NCBI RefSeq assembly: GCF_900104485.1
Contig: NZ_FMXQ01000005.1
Coordinates: forward strand, 124,001 to 188,000
Length of the DNA: 64,000 nucleotides
Source of the DNA: Bauldia litoralis
Lineage (GTDB): Bacteria; Pseudomonadota; Alphaproteobacteria; Rhizobiales; Kaistiaceae
Direction of reading: 5' to 3'
The translations under genes were made by a program, and so were the position numbers. The notes under the pieces are model-generated. The model worked only from the letters and a program-made list of their open reading frames with translations, was not told where the DNA came from and did no database searches. Of the stretch, positions 1 to 8,565 are shown in pieces (position 1 is the first letter of the stretch; the number at the start of each line of letters is the position of its first letter).

Positions 1-1
1 G

Positions 2-667
2 GTTGGCGACAACTCGGCCGGCAAGTCGACGCTGATGAAGATCCTGACCGGCGCGTATCATCGCGACACCGGCTCGGTGCTGGTCGACGGCAAGGCGACC
101 CATTTCAGGAACCCGCATGAGAGCCGCGACTCCGGGATCGAGATGATCTACCAGGACTTCGCGCTGTGCGGGAACATGGATGTCGGCCAGAATATCTTCC
201 TCGGGCGCTGGCCGCGCCGTGGTCCCTTCGTCGATCGCAAGACGATGTATTCGGAGGCCGACAAGGTCCTCAAACGACTCAAGGTCGACGTCAATTCGGT
301 CTTCCAGAGGGTCGAGAGCCTGTCAGGCGGCCGCCAGCAGTCGGTTGCCATTGCACGCGCGATCTCGTTCGATCCCCGCGTCGTCATTCTCGACGAGCCG
401 ACGGCAAACCTGTCGGTGATGGCGACCGAACGCCTGCTCGAGACGATGCTGGAACTCAAGAAGCACGGAGTTGCCCAGATCATCATCTCGCATCGGCTCC
501 AGGACATCTTCGCGGTCGGTGACCGGGTGATGGTGCTGAAGCGCGGCGAGAATGTCGGCGACCGCTTCATCGCGCACACCACCGAACAGGAAGTCCTGCA
601 GATTATCGTCTCAGGTACACCCGAGAACGCCCTGACGGCGGAACAGGCTGTGGCCGAAGCCGCTTGA
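2..667 (+). CDS. Sugar ABC transporter ATP-binding protein, 3' part (cut by window edge)
   Basis: This is the nucleotide-binding subunit of a CUT2-type (ribose/fructose-like) sugar importer. The frame is already open at base 2 and starts inside the Walker A loop (GDNSAGKST), so only a short N-terminal piece is missing. The signature reads LSGGR rather than LSGGQ, Walker B with the catalytic Glu reads VVILDEPT, and the switch His is in IISHR. The protein ends about 55 residues after the His loop, so it has one nucleotide-binding domain like FrcA, not the fused pair of RbsA. Its partner permease and binding protein must lie to the left of the window. It converges on the polyol operon and is not part of it. 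The sugar is unknown. Confidence 0.9.
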   Translation, partial: VGDNSAGKSTLMKILTGAYHRDTGSVLVDGKATHFRNPHESRDSGIEMIYQDFALCGNMDVGQNIFLGRWPRRGPFVDRKTMYSEADKVLKRLKVDVNSVFQRVESLSGGRQQSVAIARAISFDPRVVILDEPTANLSVMATERLLETMLELKKHGVAQIIISHRLQDIFAVGDRVMVLKRGENVGDRFIAHTTEQEVLQIIVSGTPENALTAEQAVAEAA

Positions 668-705
668 GGGGCGGTCAGGACGCGGGCACGGCAAGACTCC
701 ATGCT

Positions 706-721
706 GCGGGAAAGAACCCGC
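706..721. terminator. Weak stem-loop between converging genes
   Basis: GCGGG and CCCGC form a 5-bp stem around the loop AAAGAA in the 110-base gap between two converging genes. No T-run follows on either strand, so it could only be a weak or Rho-assisted end. Confidence 0.25.
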
Positions 722-777
722 CGACGCCGATCATGATGATCGACTCCGACCTGCTGCCGGCATGACGCCCGGTGTGG

Positions 778-2433
778 CTATGCGATTGACGATTTCGCCC
801 GCTGGCGCACGACCGGGTCCTTGTGCCCGGCGCGAATCAGGTCCGCAGCCTTCTCGGCGATCATGACCACCGGCGACGCCGTGTTGCCCGAGACGATCCG
901 CGGCATGACCGAGGCATCGACCACGCGCAGCCCGTCAAGGCCGTGGACCCGCAGATCGGCGCCAACGACCGCGTCTGGGTCGGCGCCCATCCTGCATGTG
1001 CCGACGGGATGGAAGATCGTCGTTCCGATGTTACCGGCCTGCTCGATCAACGCCTCTTCCGACTGGTATTCAGGACCGGGGAGGATTTCTTCGGGGTGGT
1101 AGGGCGCAAGCGCTTGCGCCGTCATGATCCGGCGAGCCTGCTGAAGCGACCTGGTGGCGACGATCCGATCGGCGTCCGTGGAGAGGTAGTTCAGCCGGAT
1201 CTCCGGCTGCTCGTCGGCGTCGGTCGAAACGGCATGGCACGCCCCGACACTCTCGGGCCGAAGGTTGCAGACCGACACTGTGATCGCCGGGAAGGAATGG
1301 AGCGGATCGCCCAGCCGATCGGTCGACAGCGGCTGGACGTGATACTCGAGGTCCGGCGTCTCTTTCGATGGGTCCGACTTCGTGAACATGCCGAACTGGC
1401 TCGGCGCCATCGACATCGGCCCGCTCTGGCTGACCAGGTATTGCAGTGCGATCCCCGCCTTGCCGGCCAGGCTGTTCACCCGGGTATTGAGCGTTCTGGC
1501 ATTCCTGACCTTGAAGACGGTCCTGAGTTGCAGGTGGTCCTGCAGGTTTTCTCCGACCCCGGGCAATGCGTGCCGCACTGCCACGCCAAGCCGGCGTAGC
1601 CGTTCGGGCGCGCCGATCCCCGACAATTCCATCAGCTTTGGGCTGTTGATGGACCCAGCGGCGAGGATGACCCCGGCCCCGGCCCTTGCCGAATGCTGTT
1701 GGCCATCGCGTCGGTAGACGACCCCGGCAACGCGCTTGCCCTCCATCAGCAGGGTCTGGGTCATGGCGTGGGTGACGACGCGGAGGTTCTTCCTCTTCAT
1801 CGCCGGACGGAGGAACGCCTTCGCAGCGTTCCACCGCACACCCCGGCGCTGGTTGACCTCGAAGAAGCCCGAGCCCTCATTATTACCGTCGTTGAAGTCC
1901 TCGCGGGGCAGGATGCCGAACTCGCTGGCGCCTTCCTGGACGGCGCGCAGGATGTCCCAGGACAGGCGCTGCCTCGCGACCTTCCACTCACCGCCGGCGC
2001 CATGCAGGGGCGTCGCGCCGCGGTAGTTGTCCTCCGACTTCAGGAAATAGGGCAGGACGTCGTCCCAGCCCCAGCCGACATTGCCCATCTGCCGCCAGCC
2101 ATCGTAGTCGGCCGCCTGGCCGCGCATGTAGATCATGCCGTTGACCGACGTACAGCCGCCAAGCAGCTTGCCGCGTGGATAGACGAGGCTGCGACCGTTG
2201 AGACCGGGCTCCGCAACGGTCTTCATCATCCAGTCGGTGCGCGGGTTTCCGATGCAATAGAGATAGCCGATCGGAATGTGGACCCAGTGATAGGCGTCGT
2301 TGCCGCCGGCCTCCAGCAGCAGCACCTTGACCGCCGGATCCTCGGTCAGCCGGTTTGCCAGGACGCAGCCGGCGGTGCCAGCGCCGACGATGATGTAGTC
2401 GTAGGTGTCGCGGTCCAATGCGGCTCCGTTCAT
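778..2433 (-). CDS. GMC-family FAD oxidoreductase (choline dehydrogenase-like)
   Basis: This 551-residue flavoprotein oxidises an alcohol, probably a polyol or sugar, passing electrons to a quinone or another acceptor. The N-terminal FAD-binding Rossmann motif GAGTAG lies near residue 18, followed by the family glutamate in LLLEAGG. The GMC signature regions (PRGKLLGG, and GSINSPKLM near residue 260) are present. The catalytic His and Asn are visible near the C-terminus in FHPVGTCRMG and SGNTASP. No signal peptide is seen, so it should be cytoplasmic or peripheral. It is the last gene of the ten-gene minus-strand operon, 34 bases after the FGGY kinase. Family knowledge gives the reaction class; the substrate is inferred from context only. 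Confidence 0.9.
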   Translation of the reverse strand: MNGAALDRDTYDYIIVGAGTAGCVLANRLTEDPAVKVLLLEAGGNDAYHWVHIPIGYLYCIGNPRTDWMMKTVAEPGLNGRSLVYPRGKLLGGCTSVNGMIYMRGQAADYDGWRQMGNVGWGWDDVLPYFLKSEDNYRGATPLHGAGGEWKVARQRLSWDILRAVQEGASEFGILPREDFNDGNNEGSGFFEVNQRRGVRWNAAKAFLRPAMKRKNLRVVTHAMTQTLLMEGKRVAGVVYRRDGQQHSARAGAGVILAAGSINSPKLMELSGIGAPERLRRLGVAVRHALPGVGENLQDHLQLRTVFKVRNARTLNTRVNSLAGKAGIALQYLVSQSGPMSMAPSQFGMFTKSDPSKETPDLEYHVQPLSTDRLGDPLHSFPAITVSVCNLRPESVGACHAVSTDADEQPEIRLNYLSTDADRIVATRSLQQARRIMTAQALAPYHPEEILPGPEYQSEEALIEQAGNIGTTIFHPVGTCRMGADPDAVVGADLRVHGLDGLRVVDASVMPRIVSGNTASPVVMIAEKAADLIRAGHKDPVVRQRAKSSIA

Positions 2434-2467
2434 CGCCGGCCGCTCCGCACTGGAAAGCCGACGGCCG

Positions 2468-3994
2468 TCATTGTGCCGCTGCCTCGCAACCGGCGAGCCG
2501 CTGTGCTGTCCAGAAAGGCTTCATCGCCTCTGTCAGATCCCGGTACAGCCGGTAGCGGCGGTCATAGTGCGCCTTCATGTCCGGGTCCGGCAGAAACACG
2601 GCCCGGACGCGGGTCATGGACGACACGCCGTCTTCAAGGCTCTCGAACAGGGTGGCGCCAACCCCGGCGGCGATCGCGGCGCCAAGCGCCCCGGCTTCCA
2701 CGGTGGTCGACACGGTGATCTTCACGCCGAGGCAATCCGCCATCATTTGCGGCCAGACGGCACTCCGCGTGCCGCCGCCCGACATCACCGCCTCGTTGAA
2801 GGAAATACCGGCCCCTGTCAGGACCTCGATATGGCGACGATGCTCGAAGACGACGCCTTCGTATAGCGCGCGCAGCACGTGCCCTTCGCCATGCCAGCCG
2901 GCAAGGCCATACAGGCCGCCGCGCGCCGAGGGAGCTTGGCCGGAACCGTAGATATACGGATGGAAGACGGGATCGTCGGCCGCCGGACTGACTTCGGCGA
3001 TCCTCTCATTGCACCAGCCGAACGGATCGTCGTGGTGTCCGTGGCTCTCGACGAATTCGCGCACGTACCATTCGAGATTGGCCGCCGACGTCGCGCTCGA
3101 CTCGATGTTGACGAACCGGCCCGGTCCAAAGGTGGAGACCATGAAGACGTCGGGGTCGATCGCCGCGGTGTCCGAGAAAACCTGGTTGATGCTCCAGGTT
3201 CCGGCGACGATCGACGCCTGTCCGGGGGCGACGACCCCGGAACCGATCGCCGACGCGATCACGTCGAAAAAGCCTGCGACCACGGGTGTCCCGGCGACAA
3301 GGCCGGTCTGACGCGCCGCCGCGTCGGTAATGCGACCGACGACGTCGACCGGCTGGGCCGGGCGCGGCATCATCGCGGCCGCATCATCCAGCCCGTAGAG
3401 CGACAGGAGGTCCGCGTCGACACGGGCTTCCGGCATGCGCAACAGCCCGCAGCCGCTGAGGTCGGAAATATCCGACGTCCGGTTGCCCGTGAGCCGGAAG
3501 GTGACGAAGTCCTTGCACAGGAAGGCGGTCGATGTTGCGTCATACACGTCCGGCCGGTTTGCCTTGACCCAGGCGAGGAGCACGGCGGTTTGCGCAGGCC
3601 ACGGCTTTTGCAGACAGGCGGCGTGCAGCGCGTCGCCATTCCGCGCCGTCAGGTCTTCCGCCAGGTTCGCGGCGCGGCTGTCGAGGGACTGGATGCCGAG
3701 AATGGCCGATCCCTCGTCGTCGATCAGGTAGAGGCCGTTGCCGTGTCCGGCACAGCCGATCGCGGCAATCCTTGCCGGGTCGATCCCGGCGTCAGCGATG
3801 CAATCGCGGATCGCGGTGCTGGCGTCGCGCCAGAGGTCTTCGGGATTTCGCTCGACATAGCCCGGTTGAGGCTGGTCGGAGACGCTCTGCCGGGCGCAGC
3901 GGGAAAGCTGCCGTCCGTCCCGGTCAAAGAGCACTGCCTTGGTGACCGTGTTGCCCGCGTCGAGCCCAAGCAGCAGCGGCCCGGTGTCATCCAC
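2468..3994 (-). CDS. FGGY-family carbohydrate/polyol kinase
   Basis: This 508-residue sugar or polyol kinase has two actin-like ATPase domains. The phosphate-binding loop LGLDAGNTVTK is at the N-terminus, and the second-domain motifs AGTWSINQ and MSGGGTRS follow near residues 265 and 405. Length and motifs match the FGGY family (xylulokinase, L-xylulose kinase, erythritol kinase EryA). It overlaps the end of the upstream aldolase gene by 8 bases, so the two are translationally coupled. With the GlpD-like dehydrogenase and the aldolase, the likely job is to phosphorylate the imported polyol before oxidation, as EryA does for erythritol. The exact substrate cannot be read from sequence. Confidence 0.88.
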   Translation of the reverse strand: MDDTGPLLLGLDAGNTVTKAVLFDRDGRQLSRCARQSVSDQPQPGYVERNPEDLWRDASTAIRDCIADAGIDPARIAAIGCAGHGNGLYLIDDEGSAILGIQSLDSRAANLAEDLTARNGDALHAACLQKPWPAQTAVLLAWVKANRPDVYDATSTAFLCKDFVTFRLTGNRTSDISDLSGCGLLRMPEARVDADLLSLYGLDDAAAMMPRPAQPVDVVGRITDAAARQTGLVAGTPVVAGFFDVIASAIGSGVVAPGQASIVAGTWSINQVFSDTAAIDPDVFMVSTFGPGRFVNIESSATSAANLEWYVREFVESHGHHDDPFGWCNERIAEVSPAADDPVFHPYIYGSGQAPSARGGLYGLAGWHGEGHVLRALYEGVVFEHRRHIEVLTGAGISFNEAVMSGGGTRSAVWPQMMADCLGVKITVSTTVEAGALGAAIAAGVGATLFESLEDGVSSMTRVRAVFLPDPDMKAHYDRRYRLYRDLTEAMKPFWTAQRLAGCEAAAQ

Positions 3995-4829
3995 GATTAT
4001 AGATGTCCCATGCTTCCTCGCCGGACGCGCCGTTGTGGATCATCGCCATCAGGGCGGCAACGACGGCCCGTGGATTTGCGTGCTGATAGATGTTGCGGCC
4101 ATAGACCATGCCGTTGGCGCCCTGCGCCATCAGCCGCGCGGATTTCCGCAGAACCGTCTCGAGATCCTCCTTGCCGCCGCCGCGTACGAGGACCGGGCAT
4201 CGGGCGGCTTCGACGACGCGGTGAAAGTCGTCGGGGTTCTCGGTCGGATCGGCCTTGATGATGTCCGCACCCATTTCCGAGGCAAGCCGGACCAGGGTCA
4301 CGATCTTGTCGGCGTTACCGTCCACCTGGTAGCCGCCGCGCACGTCGTTGGGCAGCATCACCAGCGGCTCGATCATCAAGGGCATTCCGTATTTGAGGCA
4401 ATCGGCCCGGACACGAGCGATGTTGCGGACGCACTGGTGAAAGAGATCGGGCTCATCCGGCAGCATGAAGAGGTTGACCACCACGCAGGCGGCATCCATC
4501 TCCAGCGCCCCGATGATGGGCTCGTCTTCGTTCTGGAGCTGGGACCACATCACGCGGTGGCGCTGGTCGTTATAGGGGTTGCCCATGTCCAGACGCATGA
4601 CCAGCGCGGGCTTGTCCCTGCCCTCGCAGTTCTGCAGCAGGTCGGCCTGGCCATAGGCCATCTGTATCGCATCGGGCCTTGCCGCGACCAGCGTGTCCAC
4701 GACGGCGGCCATGTCCTCGAGACCGACCATGAAGGACGGTTCGTTGCAGACGCCGTGGTCGATGGCGACGTCGAGGCAACCGCCGTGGCTGAACAGGCGC
4801 TTCATTCGCGCCTTGTTGCTCACACGCAT
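3987..4829 (-). CDS. DhnA/FbaB-class I aldolase (LsrF-like)
   Basis: This 280-residue TIM-barrel aldolase belongs to the DhnA/FbaB/LsrF group, which uses a lysine Schiff base. The candidate lysine is K192 in IIKADP. DHG near residue 24 and the phosphate-binding segments VRGGGKED and VYGRNIYQ near the C-terminus fit a phosphorylated ketose substrate. The ATG sits 6 bases after a good AGGAGAG ribosome site and overlaps the end of the GlpD-like gene by 10 bases; the gene's own end overlaps the kinase start. In context it should cleave the keto-phosphate made by the kinase and GlpD-like enzyme into two smaller carbon units. A thiolase role like that of LsrF is the main alternative. Confidence 0.85.
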   Translation of the reverse strand: MRVSNKARMKRLFSHGGCLDVAIDHGVCNEPSFMVGLEDMAAVVDTLVAARPDAIQMAYGQADLLQNCEGRDKPALVMRLDMGNPYNDQRHRVMWSQLQNEDEPIIGALEMDAACVVVNLFMLPDEPDLFHQCVRNIARVRADCLKYGMPLMIEPLVMLPNDVRGGYQVDGNADKIVTLVRLASEMGADIIKADPTENPDDFHRVVEAARCPVLVRGGGKEDLETVLRKSARLMAQGANGMVYGRNIYQHANPRAVVAALMAMIHNGASGEEAWDIYNRG

Positions 4830-6541
4830 TCTTCTCTCCTGTCGGTCTGATTGTCGGCGTCGGCGAGATGGACGCCGTGGTAGTCGCGAAGATCGGCCAC
4901 GACTTTCTCCCGTTCGGCCAGGGACTCCTCGTCGCTCCAGCCCATGACGGCGGCGGCTATGGCCGCCAACCGATCGAGAAGGGTCAGCGACAACCGGCCA
5001 GTGATCGCGAGATCGGTGCGGCGCAGAACGAGATCGCCGAGGTGGATCACCTGCTCATTCCGACACAGGTAATCGATCTCGCCGCTGGTATAGGCGCAGC
5101 CGGGAACCAGCGGCGCATCGTCCGGATATCCGGCGCAATGCGCCTCGACAGCCTCGCCGTTCGTTCCATAGCGGTCGACAAGATGCGCGGCGCGGGATTC
5201 GTCGATCCCGAAGCGATGCATGAAGAGGCGCACGAGATCGCGGGACTCGGCGGGAAAATCCTTCCCGCCGCCGATCGGTACCGCCTCGCTGCCGCGTTGG
5301 CGCGCAATGCCAAGCTCATGGAGAACGTCATCGGCGGCCTGTGCGGCGAATGCACGGAAGGTCGTCCACTTGCCGCCGACCATGCATATCTGCGGCGGGG
5401 ATCCGTCGATGCGCTGGGTGAAATGATCGCGGGAGATGCGCCCGGTGAAAGCCTGCTGGCTTCGCGGCAGCGGGCGGATGCCACTGAAGCTGAAAACGAT
5501 ATCGTCGGCGCTGTTCGGTATGTCGGGGAAAAGGCGTTGGAGAGCCTCTAGAATGTAGTCCCGCTCGTCATCCTCGCAGCGCACGCGTCCCGGTTTCTCG
5601 ACCCGTATGTCGGTCGCGCCGGCGAGCACGTTGCCCAGGTAGGGAAAAGCGATGCAAACACGGCCATCAGTGTTCTCGAAGTAGAACATATGGCCGCCAA
5701 GCGCCTCGCGGAGCGCCGGATTGTCGATCACCAGATGTGATCCCTTGGTTCCCGCGACCAGTCTTTCCCCCTGGCCTTCGAGCGCGTCCCTCGTTTCGTC
5801 GAGCCAGGCGCCGGTCGCGTTGACGATCACCCTTGCGGTCACCGATGCGCGCAATCCGGTCGTGCCGTCGGCCAGTTCAAGTCCACCATCGGCGCTCCGC
5901 TCCAGCGTGGCGTAATTCATTGCAGCACAGGACGGCGCGATTCCTTCCGCGTCTGCGATAAGTTCCATTCCCAGACGCTCGGGATGGCTGATCCAGGCAT
6001 CGTAGTAGGTCGCCGAGAACCGGATCCTGGCGTTCAGTCGCGGCCACTTCCGCAAGGTGGCGGCCCGCCCGCGGAAGATGTGCCGCGGCATGGCGCGACG
6101 CTTTCTCGTAAGCCAGTCGTAGACGGCGAGGCCGATCCTGATCGGGACGGCGCCGCGGCTTGATGGTTTGCCCGTACCGCCGAAGAAGGCCACCGTCGAA
6201 TTCAGCAGGCCGGAGAAAACACCGACGATCGGTATCGTGGTCGGCAGCGGGTGGACCATGTGCGGCGCGGTCTGAAGCAGGGCGTCGCGTTCGACCAACG
6301 ACTCCCGGACCAGCGAAAACTCGCCATTCTCGAGATAGCGAAGCCCGCCGTGGATCATTCGCGAGGGCGCGGCGCTGCAGCCCGAGCAGAAGTCGGCTCT
6401 CTCCACGAGCAGAACCCGCAGGTGCTGCAGCGCCAATTCACGAAAGGCGCCAATCCCGTTTATGCCGCCGCCCACCACGATCGCGTCAAACGCGCCGTCG
6501 GCGACGATCCGGTCGAGCTTGTCGGTTCGGGATGTCGGCAT
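4820..6541 (-). CDS. FAD-dependent glycerol-3-phosphate dehydrogenase-like (GlpD/EryB family)
   Basis: This 573-residue flavoenzyme oxidises a polyol phosphate to a ketose phosphate and feeds electrons to quinone at the membrane. The FAD-binding GGGINGIG motif lies near residue 23. The GlpD hallmarks RMIHGGLRYL, the GKWTTFR segment and the C-terminal helical DAO_C domain are present. Length matches aerobic GlpD (about 500-570). The ATG at 6541 was chosen because homology begins there; an in-frame GTG at 6574 has a GGGAGG just before it, but the spacing is too short. It follows the aldo/keto reductase and overlaps the aldolase. In ery loci the equivalent enzyme, EryB, oxidises erythritol 4-phosphate; that role is an inference here. 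Confidence 0.88.
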   Translation of the reverse strand: MPTSRTDKLDRIVADGAFDAIVVGGGINGIGAFRELALQHLRVLLVERADFCSGCSAAPSRMIHGGLRYLENGEFSLVRESLVERDALLQTAPHMVHPLPTTIPIVGVFSGLLNSTVAFFGGTGKPSSRGAVPIRIGLAVYDWLTRKRRAMPRHIFRGRAATLRKWPRLNARIRFSATYYDAWISHPERLGMELIADAEGIAPSCAAMNYATLERSADGGLELADGTTGLRASVTARVIVNATGAWLDETRDALEGQGERLVAGTKGSHLVIDNPALREALGGHMFYFENTDGRVCIAFPYLGNVLAGATDIRVEKPGRVRCEDDERDYILEALQRLFPDIPNSADDIVFSFSGIRPLPRSQQAFTGRISRDHFTQRIDGSPPQICMVGGKWTTFRAFAAQAADDVLHELGIARQRGSEAVPIGGGKDFPAESRDLVRLFMHRFGIDESRAAHLVDRYGTNGEAVEAHCAGYPDDAPLVPGCAYTSGEIDYLCRNEQVIHLGDLVLRRTDLAITGRLSLTLLDRLAAIAAAVMGWSDEESLAEREKVVADLRDYHGVHLADADNQTDRREECV

Positions 6542-6584
6542 GGCTTCGCGTACCGGCAGCGCCGGGCTGGTCACGCCTCCCGTC

Positions 6585-7574
6585 TCATGCTGCCTCTCGA
6601 TCAAGCCCGACGAGATGACGTTCGGCAGCAGAGGCGATCCGCCCCAGGTCATCCTCGTCAAGCCGGATGCGGCCGGCTCGCGCGTTCTCGATTGCCTGCT
6701 CGGGGTTGCGGGCTCCGCATAGTGCAAAGGTGATTCCGGGCTGCCGCAACGTCCAGGCGATGACGAGCTGCGCCGTGGTGGCCGCATGTCGAGCGGCCAC
6801 CGGCGCGATGTCACGGACGAAAGCGGCGACCTTCTCGCGATTTCCAACCGAGAACATCGGGTTGTTCTTGCGCAGGTCGTCGCCGTCGAAGGTCCGTTGC
6901 GGGCCAATGCGACCCGTGAGGAGTCCGAGCGCCAATGACGAATAGCTCAGCATCGACACCCGGTTTTCGATGCAGAGAGGTAGCAGGGTCGACTCAATGC
7001 CCCGCTTCACCATCGAATACTCTTCCTGGAGCGCGTCGAGCTTGCCGGTGGCGAGGTAAGCGTTGACGTCATCGACGGAGGTGTTGCTCGCGCCGATCGC
7101 CCGGATCTTGCCCTGTGCCTTGAGTCGTTCGAGCGCCTCCATGGTCTCGGCAATGGGCGTCGTCGAATCCTGCCAGTGCGTGATGTAGAGGTCGATGACA
7201 TCGGTATCGAGACGCTTCAGGCTCTGCTCGACTTCGTAGACGACGGACTCCTTGCCGAGGTAGCGATGCACCGGCCGGCCTTCGTAGTCGAAGAAGTGGT
7301 TGCCCTGCCGCGTGTGCCATACGAGACCGCATTTCGTCGCCAGCACGACCTTGTCGCGGCGACCCTTGATAGCGCGGCCGACAATGCTTTCGGAGACGCC
7401 CTGGCCATAGGCGGGAGCCGTGTCGACAAGCGACAGCCCCGCGTCGATCGCCGCATGGATCGCGGCGATCGCGGCCTTTTCGTCGGTGCCGCCCCACATC
7501 CATCCGCCGATCGCCCATGTGCCGACGCCAACCGCGGAAGCCTCGATGCCGGAAGCGCCGATCGACCGCGTCAT
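6585..7574 (-). CDS. Aldo/keto reductase
   Basis: This 329-residue NAD(P)-dependent reductase is a TIM barrel of the AKR superfamily. The catalytic tetrad can be seen: Asp in LVDTAPAYG (Tyr seven residues on), Lys in VLATKCG, and His in LYITHWQD. The C-terminal cofactor segment ALCGARNPEQAIENA is typical of AKR families that bind the 2'-phosphate of NADPH. The ATG at 7574 is where homology starts; GTG codons further upstream would overlap the regulator gene. In the operon it may reduce the aldehyde released by the aldolase, or interconvert an aldose and polyol before phosphorylation. Both are inferences. Confidence 0.85.
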   Translation of the reverse strand: MTRSIGASGIEASAVGVGTWAIGGWMWGGTDEKAAIAAIHAAIDAGLSLVDTAPAYGQGVSESIVGRAIKGRRDKVVLATKCGLVWHTRQGNHFFDYEGRPVHRYLGKESVVYEVEQSLKRLDTDVIDLYITHWQDSTTPIAETMEALERLKAQGKIRAIGASNTSVDDVNAYLATGKLDALQEEYSMVKRGIESTLLPLCIENRVSMLSYSSLALGLLTGRIGPQRTFDGDDLRKNNPMFSVGNREKVAAFVRDIAPVAARHAATTAQLVIAWTLRQPGITFALCGARNPEQAIENARAGRIRLDEDDLGRIASAAERHLVGLDREAA

Positions 7575-7593
7575 CTGTTCGTCCAGAACTTGT

Positions 7594-8565
7594 TCAGGCA
7601 ACACGAACCTCACTTTCCAGAACTGTCTCGGCCGTGTGATCGTCGACGACCAATGCGTTGATGTAGCCGCCGTTGAGCGCGGCCATGATAGGACCGACCT
7701 TTTCTTCACCGGAAGCGACGCCGATCCGGATGGGGATGCTCATGGCCTCCTGCGGCGGCAGGGCGACAAGGCGCGAATTGAGTTCGGTCTTGGCCAGCGA
7801 TCCATCGCCGTTGATCAGGTGTCCGAGGAACTCGCCGCGAACGCCGCGCTCCACGAGCTTGATCCGTTCACTCTCGGGAAGCGGCTGGGCAACGTAATAG
7901 GTCGCGTTGGGACCAACGACCGAGCCGATGCCAACCACCGCGACCGCGGCCTTGCGCGAGACATCCATGACGTCGCGCACCGCGCGGACCGACATCAGCA
8001 GGTCGCGCTCCGCCGGCGTGTCCGCGTGGAGCGGAGCATGGATCAGGGTCGCGCGGCCGCCGAGCTTGTCGGCAAGCCGGGTCGCGATGTGATTGACATC
8101 GGTATAGTGCTGGCCCTGCACGCCGCCGGTCATCGGCGCGACGTTCACGTCATAGGCACGGTCAACGGAAAGATTGTCGATCACCGCCCCGAGCGCCTTG
8201 CCGCCGGAGATGGCGATCGTATCGCCGTCGCGGATGGAATCGACCAGCATTTCGCCTGCCTGCTTGCCGACCTGGTTAAGCGTGGTCTCGGCATTGCCGG
8301 TCACCGCCGCGACAACACTGCAATATCTGAGGTCCCATCTCATCGAGAGCTTGCGCTCCAGCTCGAACAGGGGCTGGAACGGGCTGTTGATGGTGATGTG
8401 CACCATGCCCAGTTCCCGCCCCCTCTTGATCAGCCGGTTCACCTTGGCTGAGGATAGGCCGAGCTCGGTAGCGACTTCGGATTGAAGCTTGCCCTCGATG
8501 TAATGGAGGGTAAGCACCCGCGCCATGAGCCGCAGGCTCTCGGAGTCGATGCCGGCAATGCTCAT
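7594..8565 (-). CDS. SorC/DeoR-family sugar-binding transcriptional regulator (EryD-like)
   Basis: This 323-residue regulator has an N-terminal helix-turn-helix (about residues 27-50, QSEVATELGLSSAKVNRLIK) and a C-terminal SorC sugar-phosphate-binding domain with the ISGGKALG segment near residue 118. In this family the effector is usually a phosphorylated intermediate. It is encoded inside the operon, overlapping the upstream permease by 4 bases, so autoregulation is likely. The imperfect palindrome at 13461-13485, over the operon's promoter region, is its best candidate operator. EryD of erythritol operons belongs to the same family and sits in a similar context. Whether this one represses or activates cannot be told. 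Confidence 0.88.
   Translation of the reverse strand: MSIAGIDSESLRLMARVLTLHYIEGKLQSEVATELGLSSAKVNRLIKRGRELGMVHITINSPFQPLFELERKLSMRWDLRYCSVVAAVTGNAETTLNQVGKQAGEMLVDSIRDGDTIAISGGKALGAVIDNLSVDRAYDVNVAPMTGGVQGQHYTDVNHIATRLADKLGGRATLIHAPLHADTPAERDLLMSVRAVRDVMDVSRKAAVAVVGIGSVVGPNATYYVAQPLPESERIKLVERGVRGEFLGHLINGDGSLAKTELNSRLVALPPQEAMSIPIRIGVASGEEKVGPIMAALNGGYINALVVDDHTAETVLESEVRVA

Noticed and set aside
4820-6541. Calling this gene glpD for glycerol catabolism
   Set aside because: There is no glpK-, glpF- or glpR-type neighbour of the classical kind; the operon carries a sugar-type importer, aldolase and SorC regulator, so a different polyol phosphate is more likely.
4820-6907. GlpD-like protein starting at 6907 (695 residues)
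   Set aside because: The extra N-terminus lies antisense-like within the aldo/keto reductase coding region and has no domain; the FAD domain starts soon after ATG 6541.
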